A DNA stretch of 64,000 bases from Ptiloglossa arizonensis. Taxonomy: Eukaryota; Arthropoda; Insecta; Hymenoptera; Colletidae. Location of the stretch: assembly GCF_051014685.1 (NCBI RefSeq), contig NW_027478458.1:744001-808000 (forward strand), read 5' to 3'. A model generated the notes under the pieces. It was not told the DNA's origin and did not search any database. It saw nothing but the letters and a program-made list of their open reading frames with translations. Position 1 is the first letter of the stretch. Every line of letters begins with the position of its first letter. Shown here piece after piece: positions 37,080 to 49,031 of this stretch. The translations under genes and the position numbers were made by a program.

Positions 37080-40000
37080 TGGGTTTGGTCAGTCCGTTCG
37101 CGAGATATGGGACTTTGAAGCTAAGAAATGCTTGAGAAGACAACAAATTTTTCGCAATTCTGCTGCTCCAAACGCTTAACCAGAATGGGCTAGGGAAAAA
37201 AATACACATACCGTTTTAATCGGGCGAATTTCTACTTTCAGTTACAATCGGAATTTTTGGGTTAGGTCAATCCGTTCGCGAGATATGGGACTTTGAAGCT
37301 AAGAAATGGTTGACAAGACAACAAATTTTTCGCACTTCTGCTGCTCCAATCGCTTAACCAGAATGGCCTAGGGGAAAAATACACCTACCGTTGTAATCGG
37401 GCGAGTTTCTACTTTCTAATGCAACAGGAATTTTTGGGTTAGGTCAATCCGTTCGCGAGATATGGGAGTTTGAAGCTAAGAAATGGTTGAGAAGACAAAA
37501 AATTTTTCGCAGTTCTGCCGCTCCAAACGCTTAACCAAAATGGGCTAGGGAAAAAATACACATACCGTTGTAATCGGGCGAGTTTCTACTTCCAGTTACA
37601 ATAGGAATTTTTGGGTTAGGTCAATCCGTTCGCGAGATATGGGACTTTGAAGCTAAGAAATGGTTGAGAAGATAACAAATTTTTCGCACTTCTGCTGTTC
37701 CAAACGCTTAACCAGAACGGCCCAGGGAAAAAATACACATACCTTTGTAATCGGGCGAGTTTCTACTTTCAGACGCAGCAGGAATTTTTGGGTTTGGTCA
37801 ATCCGTTCGCGAGATATCGGAGTTTGAAGCCAAGAAATGGTTGAGAAGGCATAAAATTTCTCGCAATTCTGCTGCTCCAAACGCTTAACCAGAATGGCCT
37901 AGGGAAAAAAATACACATACCGCTGTAATCGAGCGAGTTTCTACTTTCAGATGCAATCGGAATTTTTGGGTTAGATCAATCCGTTCGCGAGATATGGGCG
38001 TTTGAAGCAAAGAAATGGTTGAGAAGGCAAAAAATTTGTCGCAATTCTGCTGCTCCAAACGCTTAACCAGAATGGCCTAGGGAAAAAATACACCTACCGT
38101 TGTAATCGGGCGAGTTTCTACTTCCAGTTACAATAGGAATTTTTGGGTTAGGTCAATCCGTTCGCGAGATATGGGAGTTTGAAGCTAAGAAATGGTTGAG
38201 AAGGCAAAAAATTTTTTGCAATTCTGCTGCTCCAAACGCTTAACCAGAATGGCCTAGGGAAAAAATACCGATACCTTTGTAATCGGGCGAGTTTCTACTT
38301 TCAGACGCAGCAGGAATTTTTGGGTTTGATCAATCCGTTCGCGAGATATGGGACTTTGAAGCTAAGAAATGGTTGAGAAGAGAACAAATTTTTCGCAATT
38401 CTGCTGCTCCAAACGCTTGACCAGAATGGGCTAGGGAAAAAATACGCATACCTTTGTAATCGGGCGAGTTTCTACTTTCAGACGCAGAAGGAATTTTTGG
38501 GTTTGGTCAATCCGTTCGCGAGATATGGGACTTTGAAGCTAAGAAATGCTTGAGAAGACAACAAATTTTTCGCAATTCTGCTGCTCCAAACGCTTAACCA
38601 GAATGGGCTAGGGAAAAAATACACATACCGTTTTAATCGGGCGAATTTCTACTTTCAGTTACAATCGGAATTTTTGGGTTAGGTCAATCCGTTCGCGAGA
38701 TATGGGACTTTGAAGCTAAGAAATGGTTGACAAGACAACAAATTTTTCGCACTTCTGCTGCTCCAATCGCTTAACCAGAATGGCCTAGGGGAAAAATACA
38801 CCTACCGTTGTAATCGGGCGAGTTTCTACTTTCTAATGCAACAGGAATTTTTGGGTTAGGTCAATCCGTTCGCGAGATATGGGAGTTTGAAGCTAAGAAA
38901 TGGTTGAGAAGACAAAAAATTTTTCGCAGTTCTGCCGCTCCAAACGCTTAACCAAAATGGGCTAGGGAAAAAATACACATACCGTTGTAATCGGGCGAGT
39001 TTCTACTTCCAGTTACAATAGGAATTTTTGGGTTAGGTCAATCCGTTCGCGAGATATGGGACTTTGAAGCTATGAAATGGTTGAGAAGATAACAAATTTT
39101 TCGCACTTCTGCTGTTCCAAACGCTTAACCAGAACGGCCCAGGGAAAAAATACACATACCTTTGTAATCGGGCGAGTTTCTACTTTCAGACGCAGCAGGA
39201 ATTTTTGGGTTTGGTCAATCCGTTCGCGAGATATCGGAGTTTGAAGCCAAGAAATGGTTGAGAAGGCATAAAATTTCTCGCAATTCTGCTGCTCCAAACG
39301 CTTAACCAGAATGGCCTAGGGAAAAAATACACATACCGCTGTAATCGAGCGAGTTTCTACTTTCAGATGCAATCGGAATTTTTGGGTTAGATCAATCCGT
39401 TCGCGAGATATGGGCGTTTGAAGCAAAGAAATGGTTGAGAAGGCAAAAAATTTGTCGCAATTCTGCTGCTCCAAACGCTTAACCAGAATGGCCTAGGGAA
39501 AAAATACACATACCGTTGTAATCGGGCGAGTTTCTACTTCCAGTTACAATAGGAATTTTTGGGTTAGGTCAATCCGTTCGCGAGATATGGGAGTTTGAAG
39601 CTAAGAAATGGTTGAGAAGGCAAAAAATTTTTCGCAATTCTGCTGCTCCAAACGCTTAACCAGAATGGCCTAGGGAAAAAATACCCATACCTTTGTAATC
39701 GGGCGAGTTTCTACTTTCAGACGCAGCAGGAATTTTTGGGTTTGATCAATCCGTTCGCGAGATATGGGACTTTGAAGCTAAGAAATGGTTGAGAAGAGAA
39801 CAAATTTTTCGCAATTCTGCTGCTCCAAACGCTTGACCAGAATGGGCTAGGGAAAAAATACGCATATCTTTGTAATCGGGCGAGTTTCTACTTTCAGACG
39901 CAGCAGGAATTTTTGGGTTGTTCAATCCGTTCGCGAGATATGGGACTTTGAAGCTAAGAAATGGTTGAGAGGACAACAAATTTTTCGCAATTCTGCTGCT

Positions 40001-41640
40001 CCAAACGCTTAACCAGAATGGGCTAGGGAAAAAATACACATGCCGTTTTAATCGGGCGAGTTTCTACTTTCAGTTACAATCGGAATTTTTGGGTTAGGTC
40101 AATCCGTTCGCGAGATATGGGACTTTGAAGCTAAGAAATGGTTGACAAGACAACAAATTTTTCGCACTTCTGCTGCTCCAATCGCTTTACCAGAATGGCC
40201 TAGGGGAAAAATACACGTACCGTTGTAATCGGGCGAGTTTCTACTTTCAAATGCAATAGGAATTTTTGTGTTATGTCAATCCGTTCGCGAGATATGGGAG
40301 TTTGAAGCTAAGAAATGGTTGAGAAGAGAACAAATTTTTCGCAATTCTGCTGCTCCAAACGCTTAACCAGAATGGCCTAGGGAAAAAATACCCATGCCTT
40401 TGTAATCGGGCGAGTTTCTACTTTCAAATGCAATAGGAATTTTTGTGTTATGTCAATCCGTTCGCGAGATATGGGAGTTTGAAGCTAAGAAATGGTTGAG
40501 AAGACAAAAAATTTTTCGCAGTTCTGCCGCTCCAAACGCTTAACCAAAATGGGCTAGGGAAAAAATACACATACCGTTGTAATCGGGCGAGTTTCTACTT
40601 CCAGTTACAATAGGAATTTTTGGGTTAGGTCAATCCGTTCGCGAGATATGGGACTTTGAAGCTAAGAAATGGTTGAGAAGATAACAAATTTTTCGCACTT
40701 CTGCTGTTCCAAACGCTTAACCAGAACGGCCCAGGGAAAAAATACACATACCTTTGTAATCGGGCGAGTTTCTACTTTCAGACGCAGCAGGAATTTTTGG
40801 GTTTGGTCAATCCGTTCGCGAGATATCGGAGTTTGAAGCCAAGAAATGGTTGAGAAGGCATAAAATTTCTCGCAATTCTGCTGCTCCAAACGCTTAACCA
40901 GAATGGCCTAGGGAAAAAATACACATACCGCTGTAATCGAGCGAGTTTCTACTTTCAGATGCAATCGGAATTTTTGGGTTAGATCAATCCGTTCGCGAGA
41001 TATGGGCGTTTGAAGCAAAGAAATGGTTGAGAAGGCAAAAAATTTGTCGCAATTCTGCTGCTCCAAACGCTTAACCAGAATGGCCTAGGGAAAAAATACA
41101 CATACCGTTGTAATCGGGCGAGTTTCTACTTCCAGTTACAATAGGAATTTTTGGGTTAGGTCAATCCGTTCGCGAGATATGGGAGTTTGAAGCTAAGAAA
41201 TGGTTGAGAAGGCAAAAAATTTTTCGCAATTCTGCTGCTCCAAACGCTTAACCAGAATGGCCTAGGGAAAAAATACCCATACCTTTGTAATCGGGCGAGT
41301 TTCTACTTTCAGACGCAGCAGGAATTTTTGGGTTTGATCAATCCGTTCGCGAGATATGGGACTTTGAAGCTAAGAAATGGTTGAGAAGAGAACAAATTTT
41401 TCGCAATTCTGCTGCTCCAAACGCTTGACCAGAATGGGCTAGGGAAAAAATACGCATATCTTTGTAATCGGGCGAGTTTCTACTTTCAGACGCAGCAGGA
41501 ATTTTTGGGTTGTTCAATCCGTTCGCGAGATATGGGACTTTGAAGCTAAGAAATGGTTGAGAGGACAACAAATTTTTCGCAGTTCTGCCGCTCCAAACGC
41601 TTAACCAGAATGGCCTAGGGAAAAAATACACATACCGTTG
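37080..41640 (-). repeat. 8-mer and 9-mer HOR series
   Basis: One monomer pair (GCTGTTCCAAACG, GAACGGCCCAGGG, GATATCGGAG, GGCATAAAATTTC) recurs at 37653-37880, 39070-39297 and 40662-40889. The offsets are 1417 bp (8 monomers plus an extra A) and 1592 bp (9 monomers minus 1). A second anchor with GGGTTGTTCAATCC recurs at 39746 and 41338, again 1592 bp apart. A related copy with intact context lies at 43138, so unit size varies by whole monomers. Confidence 0.88.
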
Positions 41641-44430
41641 TAATCGGGCGAGTTTCTACTTCCAGTTACAATAGGAACTTTGGGTTAGGTCAATCCGTTC
41701 GCGAGATATGGGACTTTGAAGCTAAGCAATGGTTGAGAAGACAACAAATTTTTCGCAATTCTGCTGCTCGAAACCCATAACCAAAATAGGCTAGGGAAAA
41801 AATACACATACCGTTTTAATCGGGCGAGTTTCTACTTTCAGTTACAATCGGAATTTTTGGGTTAGGTCAATTCGTTCGCGAGATATGGGACTTTGAAGCT
41901 AAGAAATGGTTGACAAGACAACAAATTTTTCGCACTTCTGCTGCTCCAATCGCTTAACCAGAATGGCCTAGGGGAAAAATACACGTAACGTTGTAATCGG
42001 GCGAGTTTCTACTTTCAAATGCAATAGGAATTTTTGTGTTAAATCAATCCGTTCGCGAGATATGGGAGTTTGAAGCTAAGAAATGGTTGAGAAGAGAACA
42101 AATTTTTCGCAATTCTGTAGCTCCCATCGCTTAACCAGGATGGCCTCGGGAAAAAATACACATACCGTTGTAATCGGGCGTGTTTCTACTTCCAGTTACA
42201 ATAGGAGTTTTTGGGTTAGGTCAATCCGTTCGCGAGATATGGGACTTTGAAGCTAAGAAATGGTTGAGAAGATAACAAATTTTTCGCACTTCTGCTGCTC
42301 CAAACGCTTAACCAGAATGGCCTAGGGAAAAAATACCCATGCCTTTGTAATCGGGCGAGTTTCTACTTTCAAATGCAATCGGAATTTTTGTGTTATGTCA
42401 ATCCGTTCGCGAGATATGGGAGTTTGAAGCTAAGAAATGGTTGAGAAGAGAACAAATTTTTCGCAATTCTGCTGCTCCAAACGCTTAACCAGAATGGCCT
42501 AGGGAAAAAATACGCATACCTTTGTAATCGGGCGAGTTTCTACTTTCAGACGCAGAAGGAATTTTTGGGTTTGGTCAATCCGTTCGCGAGATATGGGTCT
42601 TTGAAGCTAAGAAATGGTTGAGAAGACAACAAATTTTTCGCAATTCTGCTGCTCCAAACGCTTAACCAGAATGGGCTAGGGAAAAAATACACATACCGTT
42701 TTAATCGGGCGAATTTCTACTTTCAGTTACAATCGGAATTTTTGGGTTAGGTCAATCCGTTCGCGAGATATGGGACTTTGAAGCTAAGAAATGGTTGACA
42801 AGACAACAAATTTTTCGCACTTCTGCTGCTCCAATCGCTTAACCAGAATGGCCTAGGGGAAAAATACACCTACCGTTGTAATCGGGCGAGTTTCTACTTT
42901 CTAATGCAACAGGAATTTTTGGGTTAGGTCAATCCGTTCGCGAGATATGGGAGTTTGAAGCTAAGAAATGGTTGAGAAGACAAAAAATTTTTCGCAGTTC
43001 TGCCGCTCCAAACGTTTAACCAAAATGGGCTAGGGAAAAAATACACATACCGTTGTAATCGGGCGAGTTTCTACTTCCAGTTACAATAGGAATTTTTGGG
43101 TTAGGTCAATCTGTTCGCGAGATATGGGACTTTGAAGCTAAGAAATGGTTGAGAAGACAACAAATTTTTCGCACTTCTGCTGTTCCAAACGCTTAACCAG
43201 AACGGCCCAGGGAAAAAATACACATACCTTTGTAATCGGGAGAGTTTCTACTTTCAGACGCAGCAGGAACTTTTGGGTTTGGTCAATCCGTTCGCGAGAT
43301 ATCGGAGTTTGAAGCCAAGAAATGGTTGAGAAGGCATAAAATTTTTCGCAATTCTGCTGCTCCAAACGCTTAACCAGAATGGCCTAGGGAAAAAATACAC
43401 ATACCGCTGTAATCGAGCGAGTTTCTACTTTCAGATGCAATCGGAATTTTTGGGTTAGATCAATCCGTTCGCGAGATATGGGCGTTTGAAGCAAAGAAAT
43501 GGTTGAGAAGGCAAAAAATTTTTCGCAATTCTGCTACTCCAAACGCTTAACCAGAATGGCCTAGGGAAAAAATACACATACCGTTGTAATCGGGCGAGTT
43601 TCTACTTCCAGTTACAATAGGAATTTTTGGGTTAGGTCAATCCGTTCGCGAGATATGGGAGTTTGAAGCTAAGAAATGGTTGAGAAGGCAAAAAATTTTT
43701 CGCAATTCTGCTGCCCCAAACGCTTAACCAGAATGGCCTAGGGACAAAATACACATACCTTTGCAATCGGGCGAGTTTCTACTTTCAAACACAGCAGGAA
43801 TTTTTGGGTTTGGTCAATCCGTTCGCGAGATATGGGAGTTTGAAGCCAAGAAATGGTTGAGAATGCAAAAAATTTTTCGCAATTCTGCTGCTCCAAACGC
43901 TTAACCAGAATGCCTAGGGAAAAAATTCACATACCGTTGTAATCGGGCGAGCTTCTACTTTCAGACGCAAAAGGAATTTTTGGGTTTGGTCAATCCGTTC
44001 GCGAGATATGGGACTACGAAGCGAAGAAATGGTTGAGAAGACAACAAATTTTTCGCATTTCTGCTGCTCCAATCGCTTAACCAGAATGGCCTAGGGAAAA
44101 AATTCACATACCTTTGTAATCGGGCGAGTTTCTACTTTCAGATGCAATAGGAATTTTTGTGTTAGGTCAATCCGTTCGCGAGATATGGGAGTTTGAAGCT
44201 AAGAAATGGTTGAGAAGACAACAAATTTTTCGCACTTCTGCTGCTCCAATCTATTAACCAGAATGGCCTCGGGTAAAAATACACATACCGTTGTAATCGG
44301 GCGAGTTTCTACTTTCAGACGCAGCAGGAATTTTTGGGTTTGGTCAATCCGTGCGCGGGATATGGGACTATGAAGCGAAGAAATGGTTGAGAAGACAACA
44401 AATTTTTCGCAATTCTGCTGCTCCAACCGC
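41641..44430 (-). repeat. Transition monomers feeding the 15-mer HOR
   Basis: About 16 monomers. They hold, in order, most monomer types later found as positions 6-15 of the 15-mer (GCGAATTTCTAC, CTTTCTAATGCAACAGG, CGCAGTTCTGCCG, GATATCGGAG, GGGCGTTTGAAGC, GACTACGAAGCG, CCAATCTATT, CCGTGCGCGGG). It also has a monomer with CAAACACAGCAGG and GAATGCAAAAAA (about 43.75-43.9 kb) that is missing from the later 15-mers. It reads as an earlier form of the HOR. Confidence 0.8.
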
Positions 44431-46376
44431 TTAACCAGAATGGCCTAGGGAAAAAATACACATACCGTTGTAATCGGGCGAGCTTCTACTTTCAGACGCA
44501 AAAGGAATTTTTGGGTTTGGTCCATCCGTTCGCGAGATATGGGAGTTTGAAACCAAGAAATGGTTGAGAGGGCAAACAATTTTTCGCAATTCTGCTGCTC
44601 CAAACGCTAAACCCGAACGGCCTAGGGAAAAAATACACATACCGTTGTAATCGGGCTAGTTTCTACTTTCAGATGCAATAGGAATTTTTGGGTTAGGTCA
44701 ATCCGTTCGCGAGATATGGGAGTTTGAAGCTAAGAAATGGTTGAGAATAGGACAAATATTTCGCAATTCTGCTGCCCCAAACGCTTAACCAGAATGGCCT
44801 AAAGAAAAAATACACACACCGTTTTAATCGGGCGAGTTTCTACTTTCAGTTACAATCGGAATTTTTGGGTTAGGTCAATCCGTTCGCGAGATATGGGACT
44901 TTGAAGCTAAGAAATGGTTGACAAGACAACAAATTTTTCGCACTTCTGCTGCTCCAATAGCTTAACCAGAATGGCCTAGGGGAAAAATACACGCACCGTT
45001 GTAATCGGGCGAGTTTCTACTTTTAAATGCAATAGGAATTTTTGTGTTATGTCAATCCGTTCGCGAGATATGGGAGTTTGAAGCTAAGAAATGGTTGAGA
45101 AGAGAACAAATTTTTCGCGATTCTGCTGCTCCAAACGCTTAACCAGAATGGCCTAGGGAAAAAATACCCATGCCTTTGTAATCGGGCGAGTTTCTACTTT
45201 CAAATGCAATAGGAATTTTTGTGTTATGTCAATCCGTTCGCGAGATATGGGAGTTTGAAGCTAAGAAATGGTTGAGAAGATAACAAATTTTTCGCAATTC
45301 TGCTGCTCCAAACGCTTAACCAGAATGGCCTAGGGAAAAAATACGCATACCTTTGTAATCGGGCGAGTTTCTACTTTCAGACGCAGAAGGAATTTTTGGG
45401 TTTGGTCAATCCGTTCGCGAGATATGGGACTTTGAAGCTAAGAAATGGTTGAGAAGACAACAAATTTATCGCAATTCTGCTGCTCCAAACGTTTAACCAA
45501 AATGGGCTAGGGAAAAAATACACATACCGTTGTAATCGGGCGAGTTTCTACTTCCAGTTACAATAGGAATTTTTGGGTTAGGTCAATCTGTTCGCGAGAT
45601 ATGGGAGTTTGAAGCTAAGAAATGGTTGAGAAGGCAAAAAATTTTTCGCAATTCTGCTGCCCCAAACGCTTAACCAGAATGGCCTAGGGACAAAATACAC
45701 ATACCTTTGCAATCGGGCGAGTTTCTACTTTCAAACACAGCAGGAATTTTTGGGTTTGGTCAATCCGTTCGCGAGATATGGGAGTTTGAAGCCAAGAAAT
45801 GGTTGAGAATGCAAAAAATTTTTCGCAATTCTGCTGCTCCAAACGCTTAACCAGAATGCCTAGGGAAAAAATTCACATACCGTTGTAATCGGGCGAGCTT
45901 CTACTTTCAGACGCAAAAGGAATTTTTGGGTTTGGTCAATCCGTTCGCGAGATATGGGACTACGAAGCGAAGAAATGGTTGAGAAGACAACAAATTTTTC
46001 GCATTTCTGCTGCTCCAATCGCTTAACCAGAATGGCCTAGGGAAAAAATTCACATACCGTTGTAATCGGGCGAGTTTCTACTTTCAGATGCAATAGGAAT
46101 TTTTGTGTTAGGTCAATCCGTTCGCGAGATATGGGAGTTTGAAGCTAAGAAATGGTTGAGAAGACAACAAATTTTTCGCACTTCTGCTGCTCCAATCTAT
46201 TAACCAGAATGGCCTCGGGTAAAAATACACATACCGTTGTAATCGGGCGAGTTTCTACTTTCAGACGCAGCAGGAATTTTTGGGTTTGGTCAATCCGTGC
46301 GCGGGATATGGGACTATGAAGCGAAGAAATGGTTGAGAAGACAACAAATTTTTCGCAATTCTGCTGCTCCAACCGC
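44431..46376 (-). repeat. HOR unit variant with 11 monomers (1946 bp)
   Basis: Positions 1-6 of the 15-mer are followed by a hybrid monomer that begins like position 9 (CGTTTAACCAAAATGGG, as at 43.0 kb) and ends like position 12 (GGCAAAAAATTTTTCGC, GCTGCCCCAAAC). Next comes the CAAACACAGCAGG monomer, then positions 13-15. The hybrid marks a recombination between related monomers. Confidence 0.85.
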
Positions 46377-49031
46377 TTAACCAGAATGGCCTAGGGAAAA
46401 AATACACATACCGTTGTAATCGGGCGAGCTTCTACTTTCAGACGCAAAAGGAATTTTTGGGTTTGGTCCATCCGTTCGCGAGATATGGGAGTTTGAAACC
46501 AAGAAATGGTTGAGAGGGCAAACAATTTTTCGCAATTCTGCTGCTCCAAACGCTAAACCCGAACGGCCTAGGGAAAAAATACACATACCGTTGTAATCGG
46601 GCTAGTTTCTACTTTCAGATGCAATAGGAATTTTTGGGTTAGGTCAATCCGTTCGCGAGATATGGGAGTTTGAAGCTAAGAAATGGTTGAGAATAGGACA
46701 AATATTTCGCAATTCTGCTGCCCCAAACGCTTAACCAGAATGGCCTAAAGAAAAAATACACACACCGTTTTAATCGGGCGAGTTTCTACTTTCAGTTACA
46801 ATCGGAATTTTTGGGTTAGGTCAATCCGTTCGCGAGATATGGGACTTTGAAGCTAAGAAATGGTTGACAAGACAACAAATTTTTCGCACTTCTGCTGCTC
46901 CAATAGCTTAACCAGAATGGCCTAGGGGAAAAATACACGCACCGTTGTAATCGGGCGAGTTTCTACTTTTAAATGCAATAGGAATTTTTGTGTTATGTCA
47001 ATCCGTTCGCGAGATATGGGAGTTTGAAGCTAAGAAATGGTTGAGAAGAGAACAAATTTTTCGCGATTCTGCTGCTCCAAACGCTTAACCAGAATGGCCT
47101 AGGGAAAAAATACCCATGCCTTTGTAATCGGGCGAGTTTCTACTTTCAAATGCAATAGGAATTTTTGTGTTATGTCAATCCGTTCGCGAGATATGGGAGT
47201 TTGAAGCTAAGAAATGGTTGAGAAGATAACAAATTTTTCGCAATTCTGCTGCTCCAAACGCTTAACCAGAATGGCCTAGGGAAAAAATACGCATACCTTT
47301 GTAATCGGGCGAGTTTCTACTTTCAGACGCAGAAGGAATTTTTGGGTTTGGTCAATCCGTTCGCGAGATATGGGACTTTGAAGCTAAGAAATGGTTGAGA
47401 AGACAACAAATTTATCGCAATTCTGCTGCTCCAAACGCTTAACCAGAATGGGCTAGGGAAAAAATACACATACCGTTTTAATCGGGCGAATTTCTACTTT
47501 CAGTTACAATCGGAATTTTTGGGTTAGGTCAATCCGTTCGCGAGATATGGGACTTTGAAGCTAAGAAATGGTTGACAAGACAACAAATTTTTCGCACTTC
47601 TGCTGCTCCAATCGCTTAACCAGAATGGCCTAGGGGAAAAATACACCTACCGTTGTAATCGGGCGAGTTTCTACTTTCCAATGCAACAGGAATTTTTGGG
47701 TTAGGTCAATCCGTTCGCGAGATATGGGAGTTTGAAGCTAAGAAATGGTTGAGAAGACAAAAAATTTTTCGCAGTTCTGCCGCTCCAAACGCTTAACCAA
47801 AATGGGCTAGGGAAAAAATACACATACCGTTGTAATCGGGCGAGTTTCTACTTCAAGTTACAATAGGAAGTTTTGGGTTAGGTCAATCCGTTCGCGAGAT
47901 ATGGGACTTTGAAGCTAAGAAATGGTTGGGAAGATAACAAATTTTTCGCACTTCTGCTGCTCCAAACGCTTAACCAGAACGGCCCAGGGAAAAAATACAC
48001 ATACCTTTGTAATCGGGCGAGTTTCCACTTTCAGACGCAGCAGGAATTTTTGGGTTTGGTCAATCCGTTCGCGAGATATCGGAGTTTGAAGCCAAGAAAT
48101 GGTTGAGAAGGCATAAAATTTTTCGCAATTCTGCTGCTCCAAACGCTTAACCAGAATGGCCTAGGGAAAAAATACACATACCGCTGTAATCGAGCGAGTT
48201 TCTACTTTCAGATGCAATCGGAATTTTAGGGTTAGATCAATCCGTTCGCGAGATATGGGCGTTTGAAGCAAAGAAATGGTTGAGAAGGCAAAAAATTTTT
48301 CGCAATTCTGCTGCTCCAAACGCTTAACCAGAATGGCCTAGGGAAAAAATACACATACCGTTGTAATCGGGCGAGTTTCTACTTCCAGTTACAATAGGAA
48401 TTTTTGGGTTAGGTCAATCCGTTCGCGAGATATGGGAGTTTGAAGCTAAGAAATGGTTGAGAAGGCAAAAAATTTTTCGCAATTCTGCTGCCCCAAACGC
48501 TTAACCAGAATGGCCTAGGGACAAAATTCACATACCGTTGTAATCGGGCGAGCTTCTACTTTCAGACGCAAAAGGAATTTTTGGGTTTGGTCAATCGGTT
48601 CGCGAGATATGGGACTACGAAGCGAAGAAATGGTTGAGAAGACAACAAATTTTTCGCATTTCTGCTGCTCCAATCGCTTAACCAGAATGGCCTAGGGAAA
48701 AAATTCACATACCGTTGTAATCGCACGAGTTTCTACTTTCAGATGCAATAGGAATTTTTGTGTTAGGTCAATCCGTTCGCGAGATATGGGAGTTTGAAGC
48801 TAAGAAATGGTTGAGAAGACAACAAATTTTTCGCACTTCTGCTGCTCCAATCTATTAACCAGAATGGCCTCGGGTAAAAATACACATACCGTTGTAATCG
48901 GGCGAGTTTCTACTTTCAGACGCAGCAGGAATTTTTGGGTTTGGTCAATCCGTGCGCGGGATATGGGACTATGAAGCGAAGAAATGGTTGAGAAGACAAC
49001 AAATTTTTCGCAATTCTGCTGCTCCAACCGC
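46377..49031 (-). repeat. 15-monomer HOR, unit A (2655 bp)
   Basis: Exactly 15 x 177 bp between identical anchors. Monomers in order carry: 1 GGTCCATCCG; 2 CGCTAAACCCG and GGGCTAG; 3 CCTAAAGAAA; 4 CTTTTAAATGC; 5 CCCATGCC; 6 AAATTTATCGC; 7 GCGAATTTC; 8 CTTTCCAATGC; 9 CTTCAAGTTAC; 10 GATATCGGAG; 11 AATCGAGCGAG and GGGCGTTTG; 12 GCTGCCCCAAAC; 13 GGGACAAAATTCAC; 14 TCGCACGAG; 15 CCGTGCGCGGG. Marker bases: G at 47870 (GGAAGTTTT) and TCGCAC at 48721. Confidence 0.95.
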
